NCBI GenBank assembly: GCA_947492375.1
Contig: CANLMI010000002.1
Span: 559,529 to 623,528 of the forward strand
Direction of reading: 5' to 3'
Length of the DNA stretch: 64,000 nt
Source of the DNA: an uncultured Kordiimonas sp.
Lineage (GTDB): Bacteria > Pseudomonadota > Alphaproteobacteria > Sphingomonadales > Kordiimonadaceae
Part shown: in pieces, positions 17,295 through 25,769 of the stretch
Position numbering within the stretch: position 1 is the stretch's first letter
How the letters are laid out: each line of letters begins with the position of its first letter
Made by a program: the position numbers and the translations under genes
Notes under the pieces: generated by a model
Told to the model about the DNA's origin: nothing
Seen by the model: only the letters and a program-made list of their open reading frames with translations
Databases searched by the model: none

Positions 17295-19199
17295 ATGAAC
17301 GCACTAGATAGTCGAATTAAGGAATTGGTCGCGTATGCAAGAGAACGGGACGGTGAAGACCGTACCGCCCTTTTTCGTAACCTGGTAGATCTGTTTCTAA
17401 CCAATAAAGCACCAACAAAACAGCCAACACGTAGCCAGCTTCTCGATGTTGTGAATGCGTTAATTCCACATGTGGAACCAGAAAGCAGACGAACCGTTTC
17501 CGATTTGCTTGCCTCAATTAACAATCCTCCAATGGACTTAATACATTGTATTGTCAAAGACAGAGCCAGCCTCGTAAGCAACTTACTTCGTGCTGCCCCT
17601 TTTGAAGAAGACGAATTGATTGAGCTTATCGAAACAACTGGCCGGGAACACCATCAAGAGCTTGCATCAAGGTCTGATCTATCGGCCAATGTTTGGATCG
17701 CTCTAGCGCGCGCAACGCCAGCAGCACCACCCTACGGATCGAATTCCACATTAGCTTTGTGGAGAGAAGACCTCGGATTAAACAAACAAAGCGATTTACC
17801 TGATTTATCAAATGTCCCACGTCATGATCTTGCGTCTGTGACACCTCTTCACCCAAAGAAGCATCAAAAATCAAATGCGCGTATCAGAATCTTACGGACC
17901 GATGAAGATATTGTCTCAAACCATCTTAACGAGAATTCTGAAGATGCTACAATCAGCTTTGTAGAAGAAGAAAACTCGGTTGACCAAACTACTAGCAATA
18001 TAAAGATACACTCTAATAGAGGCAAATCAGACGACATCAGCCAACCAGGCGAGCAAAAGTCGATACCTACAGCGAATGGCTTATTAGCACCAGACACAAA
18101 ACCTTCCTTTAAGTCACTGGAGTTACCCCAGGCTTGCGAGGCAGATAAGCCACAAAAAGATCAGGTAAAAGAACCCAATACACCACCTGACAATAGCACA
18201 ACAATTAACAGGCCTTTAATAGAGCCAGAAAGTGGTTCATGGGCATGGCGCAGTGACCGTGATGGCTTTATCATTATGGTGTCAAAGCAAGCAGAAGCAT
18301 TACTTGGGAATGATTATCAATTAATCGGTGCTGCGATGCTTGATATGCTAGCTCTTAACACCAAACTAGGTCATCCAGTAAGCAGAGCTTTTCAACGAAG
18401 AGCATCTATACATGAAGCGCCTATTTATTTAGCCCACCTAGAACACGCCCAAAGATATTGGACTCTTGAGGCGGCTCCTCTTTTCAATCCAAAGACAGGC
18501 GCATTTGATGGTTATGAAGGGATACTGAAACCTATTATTCCTGCACGAGATGAGGGCGACATTATCCCTGCGGATGAACCAAGCCCAGATGTTGTTGGAT
18601 ACCCGGATATATCTGAGCACAACAGACAATCGCAACATTCACATAACAAAAATACGCCTCCTATCGAATCCGATATCGTTGCTGCCACTCAATCAACAAA
18701 CAATCAATCACCACTTAGCTGGTTTGATAAACCAGGCCTTGGCGGCAGAGAAAACGCTATCCCTCAGATGCATTCGAATGAAAATTCAGAAAAGCAAAAG
18801 AAACAAGCAAGTGTTGATGCGTCCCCTAAACAACAATATGACAACACCTCCGAGATAGATAGAATATTAGCTTCTGCAAATGAGCATAAGCCAAAAGACA
18901 GCCCTATAGAAAATCAAGGACACACTGAAAATTTGCAGGATCACCCCCCACTGGAAAATGACATTTCCGTAGGCAATACTACACGTGAGAATACCCAAAT
19001 CGCGGCCCAAACTGAAACAACACTATCAACAAACGCATTAGCCACTATCGAATCAACACTAGAGCTAATGGAAGCAGCGCTATCGCGCCTATCAGAGGCC
19101 GAAGCAAATAATAATCTGCTTCAAATAAAACTACAGTCAGAAATCGCACAGGCCTGCGCAAGAACATTAAAAAGCGAGTTCGCTCAAATAAAGAAATAA
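17295..19199 (+). CDS. DUF2336-like / PAS domain protein without a kinase domain
   Basis: A probable cytoplasmic signalling protein of ~634 residues. The N-terminal ~150 residues (HVEPESRRTVSDLLASINNP, LLRAAPFEEDELIELIETTG, REHHQELASRSDLS) resemble the helical-repeat DUF2336 region of alphaproteobacterial proteins. A low-complexity polar linker follows, then a PAS domain at ~313-420 (GSWAWRSDRDGFIIMVSKQA, with YWTLEAAPLFNPKTGAFDGYEG). A second disordered, Q- and N-rich stretch leads to a C-terminal helix of ~60 residues likely to be a coiled coil. No histidine kinase, GGDEF or HTH domain is present. The start is uncertain: ATG 17295 has AGAAGG 14 bases upstream, and GTG 17280 has no good site. 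It heads the accessory block and has no clear operon partner. Confidence 0.65.
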   Translation: MNALDSRIKELVAYARERDGEDRTALFRNLVDLFLTNKAPTKQPTRSQLLDVVNALIPHVEPESRRTVSDLLASINNPPMDLIHCIVKDRASLVSNLLRAAPFEEDELIELIETTGREHHQELASRSDLSANVWIALARATPAAPPYGSNSTLALWREDLGLNKQSDLPDLSNVPRHDLASVTPLHPKKHQKSNARIRILRTDEDIVSNHLNENSEDATISFVEEENSVDQTTSNIKIHSNRGKSDDISQPGEQKSIPTANGLLAPDTKPSFKSLELPQACEADKPQKDQVKEPNTPPDNSTTINRPLIEPESGSWAWRSDRDGFIIMVSKQAEALLGNDYQLIGAAMLDMLALNTKLGHPVSRAFQRRASIHEAPIYLAHLEHAQRYWTLEAAPLFNPKTGAFDGYEGILKPIIPARDEGDIIPADEPSPDVVGYPDISEHNRQSQHSHNKNTPPIESDIVAATQSTNNQSPLSWFDKPGLGGRENAIPQMHSNENSEKQKKQASVDASPKQQYDNTSEIDRILASANEHKPKDSPIENQGHTENLQDHPPLENDISVGNTTRENTQIAAQTETTLSTNALATIESTLELMEAALSRLSEAEANNNLLQIKLQSEIAQACARTLKSEFAQIKK

Positions 19200-19271
19200 T
19201 ACCCAAAAATGACTTTTCGGCAAAGCCAGCGCTACCGGCAAGCGTTACCGAAAGATCATAATTAATTACGA

Positions 19272-19730
19272 TTAATTGGATGCAAACATCCTAATTGACT
19301 CAACAAACTTATCTTCCGCCTTTGTCCATTTTTGCTTGTAGCATCTACCGAGGGCACATGCATTCAACACCATATCCCCATCATCATTCAATCTGATATC
19401 TGCATGATATACCTTACCCGAAGCCCGGTCATAAACCCGACCGTCACGCCAAGCACCATGCTTATATCTAAACCCTTTTAGGATTGTGGCGCCAATTAAA
19501 CGCAAATTCGATTGCTGATCATTAGTCCAAAAAATATCAGCACATAATGCGTGTGATTTTTCTGGGCACTTATCAACTTGAACCATAACGTCGCCGCCTT
19601 GCGTCATCCAATAGCCATATGGTTGAGTATTATTATAAACCGCTGTTGCATTTTCTTCGTCTGCAATCGCTATGTTTGAACCCAGCATAATCACACTTGC
19701 AATACCTAATGCAGCGTCTTTGATTTTCAT
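19272..19730 (-). CDS. Secreted DUF2147 family protein
   Basis: A small exported protein of ~152 residues. I chose ATG 19730, with GAGG about 8 bases upstream, over the longer frame from 19787. It then begins with a signal peptide, MKIKDAALGIASVIMLGSNIAIA. The body matches the DUF2147 pattern: a short opening strand (GYWMTQGGDVMVQV), LIGATILKGFRYKHGAWRDG, GRVYDRASGKVYHADIRLND and LNACALGRCYKQKW. Four cysteines suggest disulfides in the periplasm. The biochemical role of the family is unknown to me. Confidence 0.75.
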   Translation of the reverse strand: MKIKDAALGIASVIMLGSNIAIADEENATAVYNNTQPYGYWMTQGGDVMVQVDKCPEKSHALCADIFWTNDQQSNLRLIGATILKGFRYKHGAWRDGRVYDRASGKVYHADIRLNDDGDMVLNACALGRCYKQKWTKAEDKFVESIRMFASN

Positions 19731-19920
19731 ATCACTTACCTCATAATGTTGTCGTGTTCCGGTGCGTTGTGAAATAACGCCTGACAAACATTATATTTTT
19801 GAAAGTGACTTTCTCGCTGATTTTGAAACCCGCTAACTTTTTAGAAAATGAATAATATTTTCCAAAAAGAAACAATAACTAGATTAAAAAATAACAACCA
19901 ATTTTAAAAATGAATAATGC

Positions 19921-21018
19921 CTATTTAATATAGGTCTCAGCATTTTCTACATTACCAGAATCAAGCAAGAGCTTTTCTTTTCTATATGCCGTTGGTGTAA
20001 GACCCGTTCGCTCCTTGAAGGCTTTATTGAAAGGCCCCAATGATAAATACCCAAGATCCATCGCAATCGAAAGAATTGGAATATGACGATCGTTAATACT
20101 TGCCAGTATTCTTTTCGCTTCTTCTATACGGTGATGATTGAGATAGTCAGCAAAGTTCCGGTACCCCATATGCGTATTAATCAGATGACGCATTCTATGC
20201 TCTGGCATCCGTGATTTTTCTGCAAGCATTGCAGTTGTAAGGCCAGGCTCTCTGTACATTCCTTCAGACATCAGTTGAGCTAAGATCATTAGGTTATGCT
20301 CATCCTCCGGGCGGCACAATTCTGTGCCCACTTCACTTGATAGTTTTGGCGTAGTTGGTTCAGGCATAAATAGAGCATCGGTTTCAATCAAACTGATACG
20401 TGACAAAACACCGACCGCGACAAGCATAAATACAAAAGATTGTAATAATTTCAGGTTAGCCCCTATTTGGTTTGTGGGGAAAAACGTTTCAACAACAAGA
20501 ATTATACATGAAATAACAATAACAATGCCCACAAACCGCAATCGAAATTCTCTTCGTTTTTCAATCAAATCGATATCTCGCCCTTTCCAAGCAATAAAAA
20601 TCATATGAATGATGATAAGAGCGCGCCCAATAGTAACCAGTTCATCAATAAGACCACCCCCTAAAATGGGGTGTTCGCTAAGCCCCAAAACGAATGGAAT
20701 GCCCGCAAGAAAGAAAGCCGTTGGTATGAGGTAATGAATAGGTTTCAGCTTTAAATCATCATCAAACAAAGAAACACAAAATAACCAGATGAGGCCAATA
20801 TTAAGAACACAGAAAGGCACTAAAAATTTGGCATAATCCCCAAAAGTCTGCCAAAATGTATGATCAGAGCTAATAAGATATGCTGCTGTTGTAAATGCCG
20901 TATAAGCACCAATACGTGCCTGCAAGCGACCACAGGCATAATAAAGCAGCATTCCACCAACCCAAATGAATAAGGAAACGCCGCCGTATCTAAAGATATT
21001 GTCTAGAAACTCCAGCAT
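19921..21018 (-). CDS. Membrane-anchored AraC family transcriptional regulator (copy 2)
   Basis: The N-terminal ~200 residues contain about seven hydrophobic helices. A cytoplasmic AraC DNA-binding domain with two helix-turn-helix motifs follows at ~255-350 (TTAMLAEKSRMPEHRMRHLI, RHIPILSIAMDLGYLSLGPFN, ending TGLTPTAYRKEKL). It is therefore probably a one-component sensor that reads a signal in or across the membrane. It is the third gene of a minus-strand group: AraC copy 1, hydroxylase, AraC copy 2. The two AraC DNA-binding domains agree at about 55 of 78 positions by hand alignment, so they are recent paralogues. Confidence 0.85.
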   Translation of the reverse strand: MLEFLDNIFRYGGVSLFIWVGGMLLYYACGRLQARIGAYTAFTTAAYLISSDHTFWQTFGDYAKFLVPFCVLNIGLIWLFCVSLFDDDLKLKPIHYLIPTAFFLAGIPFVLGLSEHPILGGGLIDELVTIGRALIIIHMIFIAWKGRDIDLIEKRREFRLRFVGIVIVISCIILVVETFFPTNQIGANLKLLQSFVFMLVAVGVLSRISLIETDALFMPEPTTPKLSSEVGTELCRPEDEHNLMILAQLMSEGMYREPGLTTAMLAEKSRMPEHRMRHLINTHMGYRNFADYLNHHRIEEAKRILASINDRHIPILSIAMDLGYLSLGPFNKAFKERTGLTPTAYRKEKLLLDSGNVENAETYIK

Positions 21019-21128
21019 GCCAATACAACTCGCAATCTCGGTATAGATTTCTATTTATATGTAAGGTTTTTCATTCAAAATAAAAGAGCGATAACATTAT
21101 TAACTCTTTAAATTTTTTCATTTTCTTA

Positions 21129-21968
21129 TCACTCGGCTGCTGCAATATCGGGCACAACATATCCACCGCCTTCTTTTCTGCGCGCTCCTTTTATTTGTAA
21201 AGTTTTGGCGACGTATTCTGGATGTTCGGTTCCCATCCAGCGATCCCAATATGTAAAATACAAGCCATAATTATATCTAAAGGAGGAATGATGCAAATCA
21301 TGGTGCGTAACATTTGTTAATTGCCCAAAGATCGGATGTGTAACCCAGCGTCTTGGAAAAACTTCATATCCAGAATGGCCAACAGCATTACGAATAATCA
21401 TAAATGTAAGAAATATAAAGACACCTAACCCATGCATGGGAACGATCATCAGGTAAAACTTTACATACATAAAATTAATAATAGCCTCTTTCCAATCGAA
21501 ACTATACGCGGTCCAGGGTGTCGGGTTATGGGATTTATGATGCAATCCATGAATACGAGGATAAACCCTTTCTGCATGCATCAAACGATGCGTCCAATAA
21601 AAATAAGTGTCATGCAGAAAGATCATCAAACCAGTAGAGAATATAAAATACCCCCATCCCCATTCAGCAATATCACTATATATCTGGAACCATCCAGCGT
21701 GATACCCATAATTTATAATCATTCCAACAGTACTGAATACAGCTACAGTTTTTACAGAATGCAAAAATTCAAATATCATCTGACGAGCTGGGGGTGTTGT
21801 TTTCCTAATTTTGCGCGACTTTAAATACGGCCTCAAAACTCCCCATATCGCTATAAAGACGAAGCTTGCAGCAAGAAAATATCGCTTAAAATCTTCATAG
21901 AATGCATTCAACCAATTCCCTGCCAACTGTTGCCAATTATTTATAAAGTAGTTCAAAAGTTCTTCCAT
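21129..21968 (-). CDS. Sterol desaturase / fatty acid hydroxylase family membrane protein
   Basis: An integral membrane di-iron oxygenase (279 residues) that hydroxylates or desaturates a lipid-like substrate. The histidine clusters of the family are intact: HDTYFYWTHRLMH, HGLHHKSHNPTPW and HHDLHHSSF near the C-terminus, set among at least four hydrophobic helices. Substrates in this family include sterols, carotenoids, fatty acids and ornithine lipids; nothing here distinguishes them. It lies between two paralogous membrane-anchored AraC regulators, which probably control it in response to a membrane-associated signal. A long inverted repeat lies 60-110 bases upstream. Confidence 0.85.
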   Translation of the reverse strand: MEELLNYFINNWQQLAGNWLNAFYEDFKRYFLAASFVFIAIWGVLRPYLKSRKIRKTTPPARQMIFEFLHSVKTVAVFSTVGMIINYGYHAGWFQIYSDIAEWGWGYFIFSTGLMIFLHDTYFYWTHRLMHAERVYPRIHGLHHKSHNPTPWTAYSFDWKEAIINFMYVKFYLMIVPMHGLGVFIFLTFMIIRNAVGHSGYEVFPRRWVTHPIFGQLTNVTHHDLHHSSFRYNYGLYFTYWDRWMGTEHPEYVAKTLQIKGARRKEGGGYVVPDIAAAE

Positions 21969-22028
21969 TTTTCACCCCACTTTTGCTGTCGTGACATACT
22001 CGGGCAAATAAAATCACGGATATAAATG

Positions 22029-22075
22029 GGCAACATGCTTTATAGGAGAGTAATGAGAGTTAAAAGCATGCTGCC
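22029..22075. repeat. Long inverted repeat upstream of the hydroxylase gene
   Basis: GGCAACATGCTTT (22029-22041) and AAAGCATGCTGCC (22063-22075) pair at 12 of 13 positions around a 21-base loop. It sits between AraC copy 1 and the hydroxylase start at 21968. No T-run follows on either strand, so it is more likely an operator or an RNA structure than a terminator. Confidence 0.6.
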
Positions 22076-22194
22076 TTGAATATTATATTTATCAAAAGCA
22101 GATGAATTGGCTTGCCAATTTTGAAAACAACCGTCGATTATAAAAATCAGTAAGTATTTTTAAGTTTTGGTTAGTCGGTAGCGCCGTGCATAAT

Positions 22195-23253
22195 TCAGGA
22201 ATTATCCTTAAGTTTAGTCTTCCTATATTCACTTGGTGTCATCCCTGTGCGATTCTTAAACGCCCGATTGAACGGCCCCAAAGACTGATAGCCCAGGTCC
22301 ATTGAAATCGTCAGAATAGGGATATGCCGATCACTGATAATTTTTAATCGGCGTTTAGCCTCGGTAATTCTGTAATCGTTTAAATACTGTGAAAAATTTC
22401 TGTGACCCAAATGATGATTAATCAAGCGCCGAAGCCGATGTTCCGGCATATTAAGATGGTTTGATAATGTTGATATTGTTAAACCTGTCTCTTTATAAAC
22501 CCCACTGGCCATCATCTCTTTTAATGCCTTTAGGCTATGTTGATCCTCTATCGTTAGGTCCTCATTATCAGCGTTAATGCTTGGCCCTACACTTTGTTGC
22601 ACCGAATTAATTGCAAATAATACACTTTCATTCGCACGTGTAATATGTACAAGCATCCCGACGCTGATAATGAAAACGATAATAGCCTGTGCAATAGTGC
22701 CATAACCCAGATCGTAAAAGTTCGCGTAATAAACCTCTGCAATCGAGATAAATGCTGTTGCAGCGATTATGGCGCCTACAAACCAAAGGCGGAAAGAACG
22801 CCGCCCTTCAATAAGGTCACCCTTATGACCATTCACAATAACAAATATTAAATACCCATATATGACAAGCCTGAGAAAACGGTACAACAAAGTCATAGCA
22901 GGGTCAAAGCGAGCACCGAAAATATATAGTAAGGCAGAGGCCGCATAAAGCGATAGAACAAACCAATGAGGCCACTTTGTTGCAAAATTATCTTTGAAAA
23001 CGGATAAACATAGCAACCAGGTTAACCCTAAATTCAATTCAGAAATAAAGATTAATACAACGCTAAATGTACCAAATATTGCAACTTCATCATAAACTGA
23101 GACAATTAAAAAGCATATTTGCCCCAAAGCCGCAGCAATTGCCAATCGCGCCTGAATAACCTGCGGAAAGAATTTAGCCAACAGATAAATGTTCCACAGC
23201 AAACTAAAGATTGCACCAAAACGGAAAAAATCATCATAGAATTCAATGGTCAC
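22195..23253 (-). CDS. Membrane-anchored AraC family transcriptional regulator (copy 1)
   Basis: Same design as the copy at 19921: about seven N-terminal membrane helices (residues ~10-200) and a C-terminal AraC domain (GLTISTLSNHLNMPEHRLRRLI, HIPILTISMDLGYQSLGPFN, TGMTPSEYRKTKL). The start is most likely the GTG at 23253, with GGAGG eight bases upstream. The reading from there (VTIEFYDDFFRFG) lines up with the N-terminus of the paralogue (MLEFLDNIFRYG). The frame is open further, to 23298, but has no better site there. It is divergent from the peroxiredoxin gene and upstream of the hydroxylase gene. Confidence 0.85.
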   Translation of the reverse strand: MTIEFYDDFFRFGAIFSLLWNIYLLAKFFPQVIQARLAIAAALGQICFLIVSVYDEVAIFGTFSVVLIFISELNLGLTWLLCLSVFKDNFATKWPHWFVLSLYAASALLYIFGARFDPAMTLLYRFLRLVIYGYLIFVIVNGHKGDLIEGRRSFRLWFVGAIIAATAFISIAEVYYANFYDLGYGTIAQAIIVFIISVGMLVHITRANESVLFAINSVQQSVGPSINADNEDLTIEDQHSLKALKEMMASGVYKETGLTISTLSNHLNMPEHRLRRLINHHLGHRNFSQYLNDYRITEAKRRLKIISDRHIPILTISMDLGYQSLGPFNRAFKNRTGMTPSEYRKTKLKDNS

Positions 23254-23449
23254 AGATCGCGCCTCCACGTTCAGACCTGACATATGACAATCACACAAAG
23301 CATAAAATTTATCAATTATAACGCATGATTAAACATAACTTTTAAACGCTACCTAACTATTCTAATGGTTAAATATATACAGTAAAAATATATTCATTTA
23401 TTCGATTACTAAAATCGATATTAGCAATCAATCAGTATACTTAATTCGG

Positions 23450-23477
23450 TTGAAATTTTTCTTAAGGGCAATACATT
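23450..23477 (+). promoter_or_regulatory. Possible promoter of the peroxiredoxin gene
   Basis: TTGAAA (23450-23455), a 16-base spacer and TACATT (23472-23477). This is a weak match but is well placed about 85 bases before the ATG. A short inverted repeat TCGAT/ATCGA lies upstream at 23402-23418. Confidence 0.3.
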
Positions 23478-23561
23478 CGCGCCCGATAAGAATGAGTTAC
23501 GCACATAAAATTCATTCCAAATCAGCAATAATAATTAAATACTAAATAAAAGGATACCACT

Positions 23562-24167
23562 ATGGCTGTTCTCGCAGGGAGACCCGCTCCAGACTTTAAC
23601 GCTGTCGCCGTTATGGAAGACGGAAGCATCAACGAAAATTTTAATCTTAAAGAATATATTGGCGACGATTATGGTCTCATATTCTTTTACCCGCTTGATT
23701 TCACATTCGTCTGCCCATCTGAAATTTTGGCCTTCCATAACCGTATGAACAAGTTTAAAGAGCTCGGTGTTAAAGTTGTAGCAGTATCAGTGGATAGTCA
23801 GTTTTCACACGCTGCATGGCGTAACCTTCCAACAGCAGAAGGCGGACTAGGCGCTGTTGACTTCCCGATGGTTGCAGACATCACAAAACAAATTGCCCGT
23901 GATTACGATGTACTAATCGAAGAAGACGGTGTCGCGCTTCGCGGTACTTTCCTTATTGGCAAAGACGGTAATGTTTGGCACCAGTATGTTAACTTCTTGC
24001 CACTTGGTCGAAATGTAGATGAATTTGTACGTTTGGTGGAAGCTCTACAATTTCATGAAGAGCACGGTGAAGTTTGCCCTGCGGGATGGAATAAAGGCGA
24101 CGAAGGCATGAAAGCAGATGCAAACGGTGTTGCTTCATACTTATCAAAACATGCAGAAGCGCTTTAA
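23562..24167 (+). CDS. Typical 2-Cys peroxiredoxin (AhpC/Prx1 type)
   Basis: Cytoplasmic thiol peroxidase reducing H2O2, organic peroxides and possibly peroxynitrite. The peroxidatic cysteine is C51 in DFTFVCPSEI and the resolving cysteine is C172 in GEVCPAGW, 121 residues apart as in the typical 2-Cys class. It has the GGLG segment of over-oxidation-sensitive enzymes (AEGGLGAVDF) but SYLSKH rather than a YF motif at the C-terminus. At 201 residues it is normal. It is monocistronic with its own terminator. The thioredoxin reductase at 28.2 kb could feed its reductant. Confidence 0.92.
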   Translation: MAVLAGRPAPDFNAVAVMEDGSINENFNLKEYIGDDYGLIFFYPLDFTFVCPSEILAFHNRMNKFKELGVKVVAVSVDSQFSHAAWRNLPTAEGGLGAVDFPMVADITKQIARDYDVLIEEDGVALRGTFLIGKDGNVWHQYVNFLPLGRNVDEFVRLVEALQFHEEHGEVCPAGWNKGDEGMKADANGVASYLSKHAEAL

Positions 24168-24188
24168 TAGCTGTTTTTAGAAATAATA

Positions 24189-24226
24189 ATCCCCGAGATA
24201 TTTAAAATATCTCGGGGATACTTTTA
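24189..24226. terminator. Terminator between peroxiredoxin and tetR
   Basis: ATCCCCGAGATATTT and AAATATCTCGGGGAT pair perfectly around a single A (24189-24219), followed by ACTTTT. In practice the centre opens to a small loop. The symmetrical form could serve both convergent genes. Confidence 0.8.
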
Positions 24227-24246
24227 CCAAACAATATTTACTAGAA

Positions 24247-24873
24247 TCAATTACCGGATGACAATAACCGTTCCGCAAACCAATCCCGGAACTCTGCCTT
24301 TGCCTCAACAGGCTCTAATCCAAGCAACTTTGAAATATAGTCACCTGCAACACCATCACCAATGGCCGTTAAGGCCACTTGAAATATAGTATATTTTGCA
24401 TGTCGTAATGCAGTAGCTTCAGTTATATCACCTTCATTTGCAGCTAAAATTGCTACTTTTACCCCTTGTGCCAATTGCTCAAATAATTGAGCCAAAGTGT
24501 CTTGACCTTCTTTCAGTTCAAGTCCCTTTAACATAGTCCATGCAAGTAGCCGGGCGTTACCTTCATCACTTAAAACTGCAAATACCCTAAACAAAACCTT
24601 ATGGTCACTTGTAACGATACTGCCAGTATCAAGCACTTCCAAAATATCACCCAGCAGTTTCTCTACCATTTTTTCAGCAAGGGATGCACGCAGCCCTTCA
24701 GCGCTACCAAAATGATGTAGTACGGTCGAGTGAGTTACACCGGCAATATTCGCAATTTCCGCCACCTTAAGCCCTTCAGGGCCAACTGCATCCAACCTTT
24801 TCTGCGCGGCATCAAGGATTAATGCCTTTGCCTGCATGGGGGTTCTACGCACTCTTTTAACAGATTTTGTCAT
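24247..24873 (-). CDS. TetR family transcriptional regulator
   Basis: A ligand-responsive repressor of 208 residues. The N-terminal helix-turn-helix spans ~15-62 (AKALILDAAQKRLDAVGPEG, then VAEIANIAGVTHSTVLHHFG), followed by a helical ligand-binding and dimerisation domain. It is divergent from the COQ4-family gene with a 115-base gap that contains two 22-base operator-like repeats and interlocking promoters. It very probably represses both itself and the COQ4 gene. The ligand is unknown. Confidence 0.9.
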   Translation of the reverse strand: MTKSVKRVRRTPMQAKALILDAAQKRLDAVGPEGLKVAEIANIAGVTHSTVLHHFGSAEGLRASLAEKMVEKLLGDILEVLDTGSIVTSDHKVLFRVFAVLSDEGNARLLAWTMLKGLELKEGQDTLAQLFEQLAQGVKVAILAANEGDITEATALRHAKYTIFQVALTAIGDGVAGDYISKLLGLEPVEAKAEFRDWFAERLLSSGN

Positions 24874-24886
24874 TCATCTAACTTTC

Positions 24887-24908
24887 TTATTGACAAATAT
24901 GTTTATAA
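24887..24908. promoter_or_regulatory. Operator-like repeat 1 in the tetR/coq4 intergenic region
   Basis: TTATTGACA-AATA-TGTTTATAA, an imperfect inverted repeat in which 7 of 9 arm positions are symmetric. It shares the form TTATTGACA-N4-TGTNNATAA with repeat 2, which lies 34 bases downstream. It contains the -10 box of tetR (TATAAA on the minus strand, 24907-24902) and the -35 box of the coq4 promoter (TTGACA, 24890-24895). Confidence 0.6.
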
Positions 24909-24918
24909 GCCGTAAAAC
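24890..24918 (+). promoter_or_regulatory. Putative coq4 promoter
   Basis: TTGACA (24890-24895), a 17-base spacer and TAAAAC (24913-24918). The consensus -35 box lies inside operator repeat 1, and repeat 2 covers the expected start site near 24925. A repressor bound to both would block it. Confidence 0.55.
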
Positions 24919-24930
24919 CATTATTGACAA
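24902..24930 (-). promoter_or_regulatory. Putative tetR promoter
   Basis: On the minus strand: TTGTCA (24930-24925), a 17-base spacer and TATAAA (24907-24902). The -35 box lies in operator repeat 2 and the -10 box in repeat 1, so the geometry fits autorepression. Confidence 0.55.
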
Positions 24931-24942
24931 TAATGTCGATAA
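24921..24942. promoter_or_regulatory. Operator-like repeat 2 in the tetR/coq4 intergenic region
   Basis: TTATTGACA-ATAA-TGTCGATAA, symmetric at 8 of 9 arm positions, with the same length and spacing as repeat 1. It also contains the shorter perfect palindrome CATTATTG-A-CAATAATG (24919-24935). It overlaps the tetR -35 box. Confidence 0.6.
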
Positions 24943-24988
24943 GGTGATCGGCACGTATTTATAGTATAAGGTTATAATCAGGATTAAG

Positions 24989-25738
24989 ATGATGACAATG
25001 GAAACTAAAACAAAAGCACCTCGTCGTAATTATATTGCTGCCTGGAAGGCACTGCGCGCTCTTATGCGGGACCGCGAAGACACAACCCAGGTTTTCAAAA
25101 TTATGCAGGCTTTAGTTGGAAATGCTCTCGAAAAACAGTATGCGCGTTTTCTCGCCACTGATATCGGTGCCAACATCATCACAAATAAGATCAATCTTTT
25201 AGATACATTGAAAGACCGCGAAGCACTAGCCAAGCTACCGGAAGGTTCGATAGGCCGTGAATACCTGAATTTTATGATCACTGAAAACATTACCGCTGAA
25301 GGACTTGTTGACGCAAGCGACGATAGCTTCAGCCATTTCAAAGATGCAGACTTAGAGCGTTACGCAATGCGCACCCGTGAAATGCACGATCTATGGCACG
25401 TTATCACAGGTTATGGCCGTGATGGGCTTGGCGAGTTCTGCGTGGTGGCATTTTCTTATTCACAGACGAAAAGCCTCGGCTTTGCTGCTATTGCCTTAAT
25501 GGGATCTGTTGATTTATCAAGAAAATTTAAAGGCCAAGGTGTCTTTGCTGCCGTGATGCAAGCCTTTAAACATGGCCGTAAAGCTGCATGGTTACCAGGT
25601 CAAGACTGGGAAAACCTGATGGCAACGCCGCTTAGTGAAATTCGTAGCATGATGAATATCATCGAACCATCAAAATACAATGCTGCCAGCGACGTTAGCG
25701 CACAAACACGCCCAGAACCAATCGTGGCTACAGCATAA
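24989..25738 (+). CDS. COQ4 family ubiquinone biosynthesis protein
   Basis: A 249-residue relative of mitochondrial COQ4, which acts in coenzyme Q assembly and is reported to act in the C1 oxidative decarboxylation of the ring. The metal-site motif HDxxHx11E is intact: HDLWH followed eleven residues later by E (GYGRDGLGEF), near residues 132-148. The start ATG 24989 has AGGA five bases upstream. It is divergent from a TetR regulator and apparently under its control, which is unusual for a housekeeping quinone gene. It may therefore act under special conditions or on another quinone. Confidence 0.85.
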   Translation: MMTMETKTKAPRRNYIAAWKALRALMRDREDTTQVFKIMQALVGNALEKQYARFLATDIGANIITNKINLLDTLKDREALAKLPEGSIGREYLNFMITENITAEGLVDASDDSFSHFKDADLERYAMRTREMHDLWHVITGYGRDGLGEFCVVAFSYSQTKSLGFAAIALMGSVDLSRKFKGQGVFAAVMQAFKHGRKAAWLPGQDWENLMATPLSEIRSMMNIIEPSKYNAASDVSAQTRPEPIVATA

Positions 25739-25769
25739 ATTATAGTTTCCAAAAACCTCGCATAAACTT

